A stretch of 64,000 nt of DNA from Zoogloea oleivorans (GCA_030157785.1 JAOAUC010000077.1:46503-110502), one strand, 5' to 3'. Shown: positions 12,847 through 20,850, counted from the first letter of the stretch. The notes: a model not told the origin generated them from the letters alone. Translations and numbers: made by a program.

Positions 12847-14286
12847 ATGAGCCGGATTACTGTCGGACCTTTCAACCGGGTCGAAGGCGACCTGGAAATC
12901 AGCCTCGAGATGGAGAACGGCCGCGTCGCGGCGGCGTATGTGAATTCGCCGCTGTTCCGTGGTTTCGAGCAGATTCTGGTGGGCCGCGAGGCGATGGACG
13001 CGCTGGTGATCGTGCCGCGCATCTGCGGCATCTGTTCGGTGTCGCAGTCGGCCGCCGCGGCTGCGGCGCTGGGCGATCTGGCCGGCGTGCGGCCGACGCC
13101 CAACGGGCAGCGGGTCAGCAACCTGATCCTTGCGGCCGAGAACCTGGCCGATCACTTCACCCATTTCTACCTGTTCTTCATGCCCGATTTTGCCCGCGAG
13201 GCCTACCGGGCGCGGCCGTGGTTTGCGGCGGCGGAGGCGCGCTTCAAGGCGGTCAGCGGTTCGGCGGCGGGGGATGCGTTGCCGGCCCGGGCGGCCTTCA
13301 TGCAGATCATGGGGCTGCTGGCCGGCAAGTGGCCGCACACCCTTACGCTGCAGCCCGGCGGCGTGGCGCGGGCGCCGCAGGCGGCCGAGCGTCTGCGCGT
13401 GTTTGCGGCCCTGCGGGAATTCCGCGCATGGCTCGAAAAGCGGCTGTTCGGCGACCGGCTGGAGAGCATCGCGGCCCTCGAGTCAATTGCCACGCTGCGG
13501 CGCTGGATGGATGGGCGGTCGGCGACGAGTAGCGATTTCCGTCTGTTCCTGGAAATTGCCGACGACCTGCAACTGGCCCGCTACGGCCGGGCGACTGACC
13601 GTTTTCTGAGCCACGGCGCCTATCCGCGGGACGGCGGCTGGCTGCTGCCGCGGGGCGTGCTCGACCTGCCTGCCGGCTCCCTGCAGCCCTTTCTGCCCGC
13701 CGACGTGCTGGAGGATGTCAGCCATGCCTGGCTGGAGGACGATCAGCCGCGTCACCCCTCGGAGGGCGATACCCGTCCGGTGGAGGAGAAGGCTGGCGCC
13801 TACACCTGGTGCAAGGCGCCGCGCTGGCAGGAGCAGGTAGTGGAGTGCGGGGCGCTGGCCCGTCAGGCGGTGGCCGGCCATCCGCTGATCCGCGAACTGG
13901 TGGTGGAGGCCGGCGGCAATGTGGCCAGCCGGGTGATCGCCCGGCTGCTTGAACTGGCGCTGGTGGTGCCGGCCATGGAAAGCTGGCTGCGCGATCTAGA
14001 TGACGGCCCTTTTTGCGTACAGGCCGAGATCCCCGCCGACGGCCGCGGCTGTGGCCTTATCGAAGCGGCCCGCGGCGGGCTGGGTCACTGGCTGACCGTG
14101 CGCGGGGGCCACATCGTGCGCTACCAGATCATTGCCCCGACGACCTGGAACTTCTCGCCCCGCGATGAGGCCGGCACGCCGGGGGCACTGGAGCAGGCCC
14201 TGGTGGGCCTGCCGGAGGGCGAACCGCTACTGGTTCAGCACGTGGTGCGCAGCTTCGATCCTTGCATGGTGTGTACCGTGCATTGA
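12847..14286 (+). CDS. hoxC: HoxC/HupV, large subunit of H2-sensing regulatory hydrogenase
   Basis: 479 aa from the ATG at 12847, one base after the hoxB stop. Nickel ligands are RICGIC (Cys60, Cys63) and the C-terminal DPCMVCTVH (Cys473, Cys476, His479). The protein stops directly after that His, as in regulatory hydrogenases, so no maturation protease is needed. The last eight codons, stop included, are the left attachment site of the prophage; the codon change across the att copies (TGT/TGC) is silent. Before integration the host gene continued into the sequence now at 52236. Confidence 0.94.
   Translation: MSRITVGPFNRVEGDLEISLEMENGRVAAAYVNSPLFRGFEQILVGREAMDALVIVPRICGICSVSQSAAAAAALGDLAGVRPTPNGQRVSNLILAAENLADHFTHFYLFFMPDFAREAYRARPWFAAAEARFKAVSGSAAGDALPARAAFMQIMGLLAGKWPHTLTLQPGGVARAPQAAERLRVFAALREFRAWLEKRLFGDRLESIAALESIATLRRWMDGRSATSSDFRLFLEIADDLQLARYGRATDRFLSHGAYPRDGGWLLPRGVLDLPAGSLQPFLPADVLEDVSHAWLEDDQPRHPSEGDTRPVEEKAGAYTWCKAPRWQEQVVECGALARQAVAGHPLIRELVVEAGGNVASRVIARLLELALVVPAMESWLRDLDDGPFCVQAEIPADGRGCGLIEAARGGLGHWLTVRGGHIVRYQIIAPTTWNFSPRDEAGTPGALEQALVGLPEGEPLLVQHVVRSFDPCMVCTVH
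14263..14286 (+). other. attL: left prophage attachment repeat inside hoxC
   Basis: TGCATGGTGTG, then T, then ACCGTGCATTGA. It codes for the final Cys-Met-Val-Cys-Thr-Val-His-stop of HoxC. The right copy differs only in the third base of the second Cys codon (T here, C at attR). The core is an imperfect dyad (TGCATGGTG against CACCGTGCA in the right copy), as expected for paired integrase-binding arms. Confidence 0.92.
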
Positions 14287-14307
14287 TTTTTAGATGTTTA
14301 AAATCAA
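14283..14307. terminator. TTGATTTT/AAAATCAA hairpin between hoxC and the integrase gene
   Basis: TTGATTTT (14283-14290) pairs with AAAATCAA (14300-14307) across a 9-base loop, in the short space between the convergent hoxC and integrase genes. It is AT-rich and symmetrical, so it could act as a weak bidirectional terminator, replacing the natural downstream sequence of hoxC. Weak evidence. Confidence 0.3.
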
Positions 14308-14311
14308 CGGC

Positions 14312-15478
14312 TTATTTTGGTGTGTTCGGAACTTGTTCGGAATCTGTTCTTAACTTCGTATCGACGGTGATCCATTCATCTCCTCGGACGTCATGATAAA
14401 CGGCCGTCGTGTTCGCGCTCTTGTGGCCTGCGAGTGCCTGCGAGTTGATGCCTTGCTTGTCGTAGAGGCGAAGAGAAAGGCTGCGCATCTCGTGGAAGCT
14501 GGGTGGGTTCTTGCCCGGGACAGTGATCTCAACAGCGTCGCGCGCGGCGGCGAACATTTGGCTTAACGTGATGTTGCGGATCTTCATGCCGGGCTTGGCC
14601 TGGCCGGCATGGTAGGTGTGGTGGACCATATAGCGGCTTAGGATCGAGTTGCGGCAGCGGGCGATGATCTCGGCCACGCTCCACCCGAGGGCGTCGAGCC
14701 GAAGGTCTGTCGGAATGGCGATCTTGACGCCGTGCTTCTCAACTTTGCCGGGGATGACGTGGAGGATGCCATCTGAAACCTGCCGGAATGTCATGCCGGC
14801 GATGTCTTCCTTTCGCTGCCCGGTCACCATTGCCAGTTCGTACGCTCGCACGGCCCACGGTGGTTGGTTGATGACGGCCCATTCATATATTTTCAGGAAG
14901 GCTTCCAGCGACAAGCGGCCGCGCTGGGTCTCAACCCTGGTTGATCGCGTTGCGTCGACCGGGTTGATGGGTATCCATCCCGCGCTGATGGCTTCCCGAA
15001 ACACGTCCAGCAGGATGGACCGCACTGCCTGCTGCATGCGTGGCGTTCTTGCCAGGCCGGCGAGATGATCCGCGATGATCCGGGTCGTGACCGCTTCCAT
15101 CCGGTGCATGCCGATGTGCTCCTTGATCTTCGCAAGGCGCTGACGAAAGGTGGCCCGGGTCGACTTGGCTAGATCACGCTTCTCCAGAATCTTCTCGTAT
15201 TCGGGTATCCAGTCGGCGACGGTGTCGGGCTTGCCTTGGACTGCATGCAGCAGGCGGGGCTGGCTCAGTTTGCCGGCGACGTGCAGCATCACTTCCGTGA
15301 CCTGGGCGATTGCATCGTCAGGGCTGATCCGGCCGAGTGTAAAAACGCCGCCCGCTGGCGGCTTGGTTTCCAGGTGCGGGAGCACGTCTGCAGGGGGCTC
15401 CCAAGTGAAATAGCCCGGGCGGGGTTCTCGCAGCCCCCGGGGCCATCCCCGGCGGGCGCGGATGCGTGGTCTAGCCAT
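14312..15478 (-). CDS. int: Prophage tyrosine integrase
   Basis: 388 aa from the ATG at 15478, which overlaps the excisionase stop by 8 bp; a longer ORF to 15613 would bury that gene. The N-terminus (MARPRIRARRGWPRGL, PGYFTWEPP) looks like an arm-type DNA-binding domain, followed by a core-binding domain (about 110-190). The catalytic domain shows VTGQRKEDIAGM (first Arg), HEMRSLSLRLY (HxxR) and LAGHKSANTTAVYHD (His and the nucleophilic Tyr). It catalyses insertion at hoxC. It is the last gene of the leftward operon. Confidence 0.94.
   Translation of the reverse strand: MARPRIRARRGWPRGLREPRPGYFTWEPPADVLPHLETKPPAGGVFTLGRISPDDAIAQVTEVMLHVAGKLSQPRLLHAVQGKPDTVADWIPEYEKILEKRDLAKSTRATFRQRLAKIKEHIGMHRMEAVTTRIIADHLAGLARTPRMQQAVRSILLDVFREAISAGWIPINPVDATRSTRVETQRGRLSLEAFLKIYEWAVINQPPWAVRAYELAMVTGQRKEDIAGMTFRQVSDGILHVIPGKVEKHGVKIAIPTDLRLDALGWSVAEIIARCRNSILSRYMVHHTYHAGQAKPGMKIRNITLSQMFAAARDAVEITVPGKNPPSFHEMRSLSLRLYDKQGINSQALAGHKSANTTAVYHDVRGDEWITVDTKLRTDSEQVPNTPK
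14321..14342. repeat. Candidate integrase arm-type repeats near attL
   Basis: Two adjacent copies of an 11-base unit, TGTGTTCGGAA (14321-14331) and CTTGTTCGGAA (14332-14342), lie just inside attL at the end of int. The first unit recurs exactly at 52081-52091 near attR, suggesting arm sites of the phage attachment region. Confidence 0.4.
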
Positions 15479-15743
15479 AAAGGAATTTCTCCAGATCGAA
15501 GGGCTTGCCGCTTGCGCTGGCGCTCTGGGTCGGCGTGCCGAATGCGGAATACTCTGCGTCGGCCGGCACGCGCCATTCGCGGCCTTCTCGGCGGGCGCCG
15601 GGGATGCGGCCATCCCGGCACCAGCGGCGCAGTGTGGTGACCGGCTTGGGTGGATCGTGGCGGGCTTCCGACCACGCGGTGACGGGGATCAGCTTCGCCG
15701 GTTTGGTCGGTGCCGTTGTTGCGATCCGGTCTAGGAGGCTCAT
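15471..15743 (-). CDS. xis: Excisionase-like DNA-binding protein
   Basis: 90 aa. The central part (PPKPVTTLRRWCRDGRIPGARREGREWRVPADAEY) has the winged-helix pattern of phage excisionases, in which a helix with W..D..IPGA and a wing with WRVP contact DNA. Its start overlaps the reverse transcriptase stop (ATGA at 15740-15743) and its end overlaps int by 8 bp, so RT, xis and int are translated together. Expected role: directing excision, as in lambda Xis. Confidence 0.75.
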   Translation of the reverse strand: MSLLDRIATTAPTKPAKLIPVTAWSEARHDPPKPVTTLRRWCRDGRIPGARREGREWRVPADAEYSAFGTPTQSASASGKPFDLEKFLYG

Positions 15744-16915
15744 TTCGTTCTCCTGTAGGTTTTTTTGAGATCTGATTGGATGCTGTGGCCTCGGCGGCGT
15801 AGCGCATTGGCGAGTCTGGCGCGGTCGGTATGGCTATGGGATGCTTGCCCAAGCAGCCCAAAGTAGCTGTTGGCCGTCTCGAAAATCTCGTCCTGGTCGA
15901 GGTCCTGGATGCGATGAATCGCATGGGAGACTGTCTTGCGCCGGGTCGTGCGCCGCCAGGGCTTGATGACCTGGCCAACGAAATCGACGCCGCGGGCGAT
16001 AGGCTGCAGGATCGACTTCGAGGGGTTTAGCCGGATGCTCAGGGTTTCGACAACGAAGGCTTCGATATCGGCCCGTGCAGCGTTGAGCCAGTCGGCCGAT
16101 TCGTGCAGCAGGATGAAGTCGTCGACGTAGCGGATGTAGTGCTGCGCCCGGATCGCGTGCTTGGCGTGCTGGTCGAGCGCATCCATGTAAACGTTGGCGA
16201 AGAACTGGCTGCTCAGGTTGCCGATCGGCAATCCTAGGTGCGCCGGCTGTTCGATGAGCCGCTTGTGGCGAGGAACGCGCTGCAGGCTTTCCGGGCGCCC
16301 GCGAAACTCGTAATCCTGCCGTGGATCATGAAACAGGATGATCTCGGCTAGGCGCATCCACCAAGGTTCGGTAACGCGGCGGGCGAGCTGCCCGTGCAAG
16401 ATCTGCTTATTGATGCTGACGAAGAAGTTGGCGATGTCCAGCTTCAGGTAGTACGCCGGCCGGCTCCAGTTGTGGGTGATGCTGCGGATCTTCGATTCGA
16501 GCCGCTTGGCCGCGTAGAGCGTGCCCCGTCCCGGGATGCAGGCGCAGGAGTCGGCGATGAATCGCGCGTGGAAGCGCGGCGCGATGTGGTTGTAGAGCAG
16601 GTGGTGGACGATGCGATCGCGAAAATCAGCAGCCCATACCTCGCGCGCTTTGGGTCGGGTAACGACGAAGCAGATGGAGCGACCGGGCGTGTAGACGTCT
16701 GCGCGCAGATCGTCGTAAAGCGTGCCAAGGTTGCGTTCGAGATCGATCTCGAAGTGCAGGGCGCTCGCGCTGTTGCGCTTAGCTCTGCGGCAATCGAAGT
16801 AGGCCTGTACCAGCGCCTCGAAAGAAAAATCAGCGTGGCCCTGACAGGGGCTTGGATCTGCGGACGGCGCGGGCGCGGGCCGGGAAGGACTTGTCGTTGT
16901 TGTTCTGGTTGCCAT
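15740..16915 (-). CDS. DGR reverse transcriptase
   Basis: 391 aa from the ATG at 16915, which lies inside the template repeat. The ORF can extend to 17212, but that extension is the TR and spacer read in frame and has no family resemblance; no ATG, GTG or TTG occurs between the TR and the RT domain. Motifs: YLKLDIANFF (catalytic Asp160), LPIGNLSSQFF (IGxxxSQ at 231-237, the DGR-type signature) and YVDD (263-266). There is no maturase or endonuclease domain. It makes mutagenic cDNA of the TR with Avd, converting template adenines, to rewrite the three variable repeats. Confidence 0.93.
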   Translation of the reverse strand: MATRTTTTSPSRPAPAPSADPSPCQGHADFSFEALVQAYFDCRRAKRNSASALHFEIDLERNLGTLYDDLRADVYTPGRSICFVVTRPKAREVWAADFRDRIVHHLLYNHIAPRFHARFIADSCACIPGRGTLYAAKRLESKIRSITHNWSRPAYYLKLDIANFFVSINKQILHGQLARRVTEPWWMRLAEIILFHDPRQDYEFRGRPESLQRVPRHKRLIEQPAHLGLPIGNLSSQFFANVYMDALDQHAKHAIRAQHYIRYVDDFILLHESADWLNAARADIEAFVVETLSIRLNPSKSILQPIARGVDFVGQVIKPWRRTTRRKTVSHAIHRIQDLDQDEIFETANSYFGLLGQASHSHTDRARLANALRRRGHSIQSDLKKTYRRTK

Positions 16916-16964
16916 TGTCGAAGTTCTGGTTCCAGGCGTTGTTGGCGTTGCCCGCGTACTGCGT
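16856..16964 (-). repeat. DGR template repeat (TR)
   Basis: About 109 bp, on the minus strand coding as QYAGNANNAWNQNFDNG and on to KSFPARARAVRR if read in the frame of the targets; AAC/AAT codons mark the diversifiable sites. It matches VR1, VR2 and VR3 except at adenines. At the 3' (coding) side the TR diverges from the VRs after CGCAGAT (TR continues CC, VRs TC), the expected IMH*/IMH difference. It overlaps the 5' end of the RT gene. Confidence 0.96.
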
Positions 16965-17135
16965 CGGTGCGTGCTATCTACATCGGTAAGGCGAGGGCGG
17001 GAGGCCTTCGCCCTGACGACTGCGCAGGACCGGGCCTGGCGGTTGCCAGCGGTATCCCTGGTGCGCATGGCGGTGGCCGTGATGGCCAGCGGCACGACCA
17101 GATTCAAAATCGCACAGGCCTGGGCGCCGTGACGC

Positions 17136-17489
17136 TCAGGCAGCAGGCGATGCGGAGTGCTTGCGCCATCCATTGGCTTGTTTCCCGATTGTGTCTGTGA
17201 GGGAGATCGCACCGGCGTACTGCCCAGTGCTGATCAAGCGCAGGTCGCGCGATAGGCGCAGGAGGAGCTCGACGACCTGCATCCGTTCGAGGAGCATCTG
17301 CAGGTGCGGGGCTTTGTCCCGGGCGCTATTGGCGCGATAGATCAGCACGACCAGCTCCATGCATTCCTCGCTGAGCTTCTTGCCGATCGTGCCCTTGTGG
17401 TTCCGGGGCATGTTGGCGGTAAGCGGCGTGACGGCAGTGAGCAAGTCGTACGTGACCTTGTAGATGGGCAGAGCGGTAGTCAGGGCCAT
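17136..17489 (-). CDS. avd: Avd-like DGR accessory protein
   Basis: 117 aa, predicted all-helical (KVTYDLLTAVTPLTANMPRNHK, KLSEECMELVVLIYRAN, LLERMQVVELLLRLSRDLRLIS), matching the four-helix-bundle Avd family that pentamerises, binds TR RNA and partners the DGR reverse transcriptase. It sits between target gene 1 and the TR, the classical place for avd. A T-rich stretch and the VR1 hairpin lie just upstream of its start. The family call rests on context and helical pattern. Confidence 0.85.
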   Translation of the reverse strand: MALTTALPIYKVTYDLLTAVTPLTANMPRNHKGTIGKKLSEECMELVVLIYRANSARDKAPHLQMLLERMQVVELLLRLSRDLRLISTGQYAGAISLTDTIGKQANGWRKHSASPAA

Positions 17490-17508
17490 GCTGAAAAAAA
17501 CCGATCGA

Positions 17509-17527
17509 AGCCGGGCTGCGCCCGGCT
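17509..17527 (-). other. VR1 downstream hairpin (DGR target-site structure)
   Basis: AGCCGGGC and GCCCGGCT form an 8-bp stem with a 3-base loop (GCA on the coding strand), beginning exactly 15 bases after the target-1 stop codon. DGRs use a hairpin/cruciform just 3' of the VR for target recognition. A T-run follows the stem after a 9-base gap on the same strand, so weak termination is also possible. Confidence 0.75.
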
Positions 17528-17542
17528 AAAGGGTTGAAGGGG

Positions 17543-18115
17543 TCAATCGATCAGGAATCTGCGGACGGCGCGGGCGCGGGCCGGGAAGGACTTGACGTTG
17601 AGGTCCTGGAGGCCATCGTCGAAGTGCTGGTCCCAGGCGAGGTCGGCGCCGCCCGCGAACCGCGTGCTGGTCCAGTACCAGCCGTCAAGGTTGAAGGTCT
17701 CCGAGGCGTTCAGGTACGCAAGGCGCAGCTCATGGCGAGCGGGGAGATACCAGTCGTTGAAGCCATTGGACGTGAGGCTGAGGGTATGGCTGACGGCCGG
17801 AAAACGCTTGTCGATGGACTTGGCGTAGTCGCGGATTGCGAGGCTGTTGCTCAGGCCGTTGCGGTCGCTGATGGCGCCCGAAATCATCTTGTCGTCTTCG
17901 CCCCACTCGATGTCGCTGAGTTCGGTGTCGCGCGGGGCGATGATGAGGTGATAGTTGTGGCCCCACTCGCCGCGCATGACCCCGGCGTAGATGCCGCCCT
18001 GCTCGCGCCACATTGCGCCGATGGGCGGGGGCGTGCTGGCCTTGGTGGGTGTGGCGGTGCCGACCTCGGCCGGCTGCTCGGGGTGGATCTCAACGTGTGC
18101 GGTAATGGTGTTCAT
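17543..18115 (-). CDS. DGR target protein 1, C-type-lectin-like variable protein
   Basis: 190 aa; ribosome binding site GGAG six bases before the ATG. The C-terminal half is a DUF1566/Lcl-type C-lectin fold (NDWYLPARHELRLAYLN, WYWTSTRFAGG). The last 40 or so residues are the variable repeat, ending KSFPARARAVRRFLID. The variable side chains read G.DL, D.H, D.L and DLNV at TR Asn positions. No signal peptide or membrane helix, so it is cytoplasmic or carried by another structure. It follows target 2 after 56 bp. Ligand unknown. Confidence 0.9.
   Translation of the reverse strand: MNTITAHVEIHPEQPAEVGTATPTKASTPPPIGAMWREQGGIYAGVMRGEWGHNYHLIIAPRDTELSDIEWGEDDKMISGAISDRNGLSNSLAIRDYAKSIDKRFPAVSHTLSLTSNGFNDWYLPARHELRLAYLNASETFNLDGWYWTSTRFAGGADLAWDQHFDDGLQDLNVKSFPARARAVRRFLID
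17557..17665 (-). repeat. DGR variable repeat VR1
   Basis: Aligned to the TR (offset 701) it shows 16 substitutions in 69 columns, all at TR adenines. It occupies the 3' end of target gene 1 and ends in the GC-rich segment encoding FPARARAVRR shared by all copies. Confidence 0.96.
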
Positions 18116-18137
18116 GCGGATCTCCGAAATTTTGCGA

Positions 18138-18156
18138 AGCCGGGCTGCGCCCGGCT
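18138..18156 (-). other. VR2 downstream hairpin (DGR target-site structure)
   Basis: The same stem as behind VR1 (AGCCGGGC/GCCCGGCT, loop GCA on the coding strand), again 15 bases after the stop codon of its target gene. Identity of sequence and spacing indicates a recognition element rather than chance. Confidence 0.75.
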
Positions 18157-18171
18157 AAAGGGGTAAAGGGG

Positions 18172-18831
18172 TCAATCGATCAGGAATCTGCGGACGGCGC
18201 GGGCGCGGGCCGGGAAGGACTTGCCGCTGGTGCCCTGGTAGCCACCGTCGAAGAGCTGGCCCCAGGCGTAGTAGGCGTAGCCCGCGTACTGCGTGCTGCT
18301 CCAATACGCGCGGGGTGCAAAAGCCTCGGTGCCACCTATCTGGAATGCCTCGACTGGGGTCATGTCCGGAAAGTTCGGGCTATAGGCATAGCCAACCGGC
18401 AGGCTGCTGGGGTTGTCACCGCTACCTGCGTAGTTTTCCTCCTGGGTCGGCTTGAGGTTCCGATGCAGGAGCTCAAGCTCGTCGCGGGCCGGGAGGAACC
18501 AGTCGGAGTGGCCGCCGATGGTGAGGCTGAGTGCCCACCGTGCCAGTTCACTGCCGGCATCGGCCATCGCTACCGTGTTGGCGGCGCCGTCGAAAAAGCT
18601 CATGGCTGCAGGGACTTCAGCGCGCAGCCCCCAGGCCTTTTCTTCGATTTCCCCTTCAGCCTTCGGCGCCACGAGCAAGCCATAGGTGTGATCGCCGATG
18701 CGGATCAGTCCAGCGAAGAAACCGCCGCCGAAGGCTTCGCCGATGGCGGGGAGGGTGGATTGAATGCGGTCCATGATGTGTCCTTGTGCGTTTTGCGCGA
18801 AAGGGTCGCGCGGCCCGTCTATGGAGCTCAT
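18172..18831 (-). CDS. DGR target protein 2, C-type-lectin-like variable protein
   Basis: 219 aa from the ATG at 18831, which overlaps the upstream gene stop as ATGA and has GAGGAG 8 bases ahead; a second ATG at 18774 also has AAGGA and would give 200 aa. The N-terminal part (GGGFFAGLIRIGDHTYGLLVAPK) and SDWFLPARDELELLHRN then YWSSTQYAGYAYYAWG give a DUF1566-like C-lectin fold. The VR ends KSFPARARAVRRFLID. It resembles target 1 in plan but not closely in sequence outside the VR. No secretion signal. Function unknown. Confidence 0.9.
   Translation of the reverse strand: MSSIDGPRDPFAQNAQGHIMDRIQSTLPAIGEAFGGGFFAGLIRIGDHTYGLLVAPKAEGEIEEKAWGLRAEVPAAMSFFDGAANTVAMADAGSELARWALSLTIGGHSDWFLPARDELELLHRNLKPTQEENYAGSGDNPSSLPVGYAYSPNFPDMTPVEAFQIGGTEAFAPRAYWSSTQYAGYAYYAWGQLFDGGYQGTSGKSFPARARAVRRFLID
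18186..18294 (-). repeat. DGR variable repeat VR2
   Basis: Aligned to the TR with offset 1330; 15 substitutions in 69 columns, all at TR adenines. Its codons give many Tyr and Gly at variable sites (GYAYYAWGQLFDGGYQ). Confidence 0.96.
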
Positions 18832-19070
18832 GCCGGCAGCTCCTCGTTGTCGAATTCATGCGGGGCCGAGGGGCGGCCGGGAAGGTAAAAGTTGCAGCTG
18901 CCCGAGGCTTTCACGGGGGCATCCAGCTCCACGCAGTGGCGGTCATTTCGGCTGGCCTGCAGGCGCAGCTTTGAAGTGGTAACCATGGCGCACGTGGCGC
19001 AGAGTTCCTTCCTGGCGCCAGTGCAGTAGCCGGCTTCCCGGCGGCGGTCGTTCGGCGTCTTGGTAGTCAT
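18828..19070 (-). CDS. Small cysteine-containing hypothetical phage protein
   Basis: 80 aa, MTTKTPNDRR at the start, with Cys pairs YCTGARKELCATC and later HCVELD and SGSCNFY that could bind a metal. Start and stop overlap parB and target gene 2 as ATGA, so it is co-translated. No known family recognised. A longer ORF to 19607 in this frame overlaps parB and is not used. Confidence 0.6.
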   Translation of the reverse strand: MTTKTPNDRRREAGYCTGARKELCATCAMVTTSKLRLQASRNDRHCVELDAPVKASGSCNFYLPGRPSAPHEFDNEELPA

Positions 19071-20671
19071 TGCGTTGTCCCTTTCTTCTTCGGGGCGGCC
19101 TGCTTGGTGCCGGCGTCCACACGCTCCTGATCCTTCCGGACACGCTCGGGATCGATGCCGATGCGGATGGCGGCTTCGAGCAGCCGGGTGGGTTCGCTGG
19201 TGCCAATCCACGAAATGGATTTCACGTCCTGGGCGAGCACGATGTCGCGCAGGACGGCCATGAGTTCGGTGTCGGTCATGTTCGGCAGGCGCTCGTGCAG
19301 CCGTTCGAGTGCTTCCTTCCTCTTGCACTCGGGGTACCACGTCTGTGCGACCAGGTAGCGGTATTCCTCGTAGAGGCGGGTGAGGCCGAACTCGGCGAGT
19401 TCCAGCAGATCGACGGTGGTGAGCATGAGCACCGGCTGAGAACGGATTTCGTTGAAGAGCCGGCGCCGGTAGCGGTTTTCGGCCTCGGCCTTTTCCTCTT
19501 CCTTCTTGCGTTCGGCGGTGCCGGTGTTTGAGCGTGCGATGAGATTCACGCCTACGGCTTTCAGCGCAGTCGAGAGGTCTGCCTTGACGACGATCTCGCG
19601 CAGGCATTCATCGTCCGGATGGTCGAGCATAGTTACGGGCACTTGTCCGGTGGGCACTTGCTCATACAGCTCGCGGTAATAGGGGTAGTCCTCGATCTCG
19701 TAGCAGCGCTCATCCAGTGCGACATAGCCCTCGCTGCAGCTCGATGTGAAGTAGGATCGGATTTTCTTCGCGTCGGCACCGCTGATGATCGGCCGGCCTT
19801 CGGCCTCGGCCGCGGCCCGCTGCTTCGCCTGGTGGGCTTCGGCCTTCTGTCGGTAGCACACACTGTCCGTGCAGACGTCTGCAAGGTCCGGGGCGGTGTC
19901 GGGCTGATTGCCGAGGCGGTCACAGCACTTGGTGCAACTGGTGGAAGCCGGGTGCAGATGCTCGTCGGTGGTGTCGAACGGGGCGCGGGTCAGTCGGTGG
20001 GTGAAGTCGCGCTGTATCCATCCGGCCGCCTGGCGGTAGCTCATCGGCTCTCCGTTGTAGTCGGGCGCGATCACCCCGGCGAGCGCCTTCCGCTGCAGTT
20101 CGGGCACGGGGATGCGTGCAATGAGCAGGGCGACGCTCTCCTTGATCTTCTTTTCGCGCAGCGCGGTGCGAGCCTCTTCGCGCAGATCCAGAAGCTTGAC
20201 CTTCGCGTAGATGTAGGCCTTGCTCTTGCCCACGCGGGTTGCGACTTCCTGTGTGCTCATGCCCTGTTCCAGCAGCTGGCCAAAGCCTTCGGCTTCATCG
20301 ATGGCATTGAGGCCTTCGCGCTGAAGGTTCTCGACAACCTGCATGCAGATCACAGTCCGGTCGTCCAGATGTCGAAGCAGGATCGGCACATCGGCCATGC
20401 CGGCCAGCCGGGACGCGCGCCAGCGACGCTCGCCGGCGACGATCTCTAGCTCGGCCTGGTCGGCGAGCGGTGCGACGCGGGCCTTGATCTCTGCCGGCAG
20501 CGGGCGAACAAGGATCGGCTGCATCACGCCGAGTTGCTTGATGCTCTCGGCGAGCTCCAGCAGCTCGGCCTCCGGGAAGCTCTTGCGGGGATTCGTGGGG
20601 CTGGGAAAGAGTAGTTCCACGTCTGCGCGCAGCAGCTGGCCTTCGTCGGGGATTGTGTCGCGCGGGTTCAT
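19067..20671 (-). CDS. ParB/Spo0J-like DNA-binding protein
   Basis: 534 aa from the ATG at 20671 (GGAG upstream). The N-terminus has the ParB fold: LLFPSPTNPRKSF, ELAESIKQLGVMQPILVRP, IVAGERRWRASRLAG (GERR motif) and VVENLQREGLNAIDEAEGF, then a helix-turn-helix (MSTQEVATRVGKSKAYIYAKVKL). A Cys-rich middle (CTKCCDRLG, CTDSVCYRQ) and a long charged C-terminal half are unlike chromosomal ParB. No ParA is nearby. Candidate binding sites are the palindromes TGCAGACGTCTGCA listed below, one of which lies in this gene. Role in replication, segregation or transcription is unknown. Confidence 0.85.
   Translation of the reverse strand: MNPRDTIPDEGQLLRADVELLFPSPTNPRKSFPEAELLELAESIKQLGVMQPILVRPLPAEIKARVAPLADQAELEIVAGERRWRASRLAGMADVPILLRHLDDRTVICMQVVENLQREGLNAIDEAEGFGQLLEQGMSTQEVATRVGKSKAYIYAKVKLLDLREEARTALREKKIKESVALLIARIPVPELQRKALAGVIAPDYNGEPMSYRQAAGWIQRDFTHRLTRAPFDTTDEHLHPASTSCTKCCDRLGNQPDTAPDLADVCTDSVCYRQKAEAHQAKQRAAAEAEGRPIISGADAKKIRSYFTSSCSEGYVALDERCYEIEDYPYYRELYEQVPTGQVPVTMLDHPDDECLREIVVKADLSTALKAVGVNLIARSNTGTAERKKEEEKAEAENRYRRRLFNEIRSQPVLMLTTVDLLELAEFGLTRLYEEYRYLVAQTWYPECKRKEALERLHERLPNMTDTELMAVLRDIVLAQDVKSISWIGTSEPTRLLEAAIRIGIDPERVRKDQERVDAGTKQAAPKKKGTTQ
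19870..19883. repeat. Palindrome TGCAGACGTCTGCA, copy 1 (inside parB-like gene)
   Basis: A perfect 14-bp palindrome centred on GACGTC. It is one of six exact copies found only within the prophage. Confidence 0.8.
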
Positions 20672-20850
20672 GCTGCGCTCCGGATCAGTTGGGATGCGTC
20701 GAGGGGGACGGCCTTCCAGCCGGGCGGTATTTCGGATGCGAGCGCCCAGCGCTTGCCGTTGTCGATCAGGTGCAGGCCAGCGGCAGCGGCTTGGTGGGCG
20801 ATTTCCCACAGCGTGGCGTCGTCGGGCACCAGGGTGATGACGTTGTTCAT
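20668..20850 (-). CDS. Small hypothetical phage protein
   Basis: 60 aa (MNNVITLVPDDATLWE). It overlaps the parB-like start (ATGA) downstream and abuts the next gene upstream, so it belongs to the same transcript. The sequence suggests a small alpha/beta domain (HLIDNGKRWALASEIPPGWKAV). No family recognised. Confidence 0.6.
   Translation of the reverse strand: MNNVITLVPDDATLWEIAHQAAAAGLHLIDNGKRWALASEIPPGWKAVPLDASQLIRSAA

Larger units (their letters stand above)
15740..18831 (-). other. Diversity-generating retroelement (core cassette)
   Basis: In transcription order: target gene 2, target gene 1, Avd, template repeat, reverse transcriptase. A third target gene lies 3.3 kb upstream at 22151-22564. 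Across the 69 aligned columns facing the variable stretch, the three VRs differ from the TR at 45 positions (16, 15 and 14), and every one is a TR adenine on the coding strand; 24 of 26 such adenines vary in at least one VR and no other base varies. That is the diagnostic mutational signature of an active or recently active DGR. Confidence 0.97.

Noticed and set aside
15740..17212. Reverse transcriptase as group II intron or retron
   Set aside because: No maturase/endonuclease domain or intron RNA; TR/VR pairs with adenine-only changes and the IGNLSSQ motif show a DGR.
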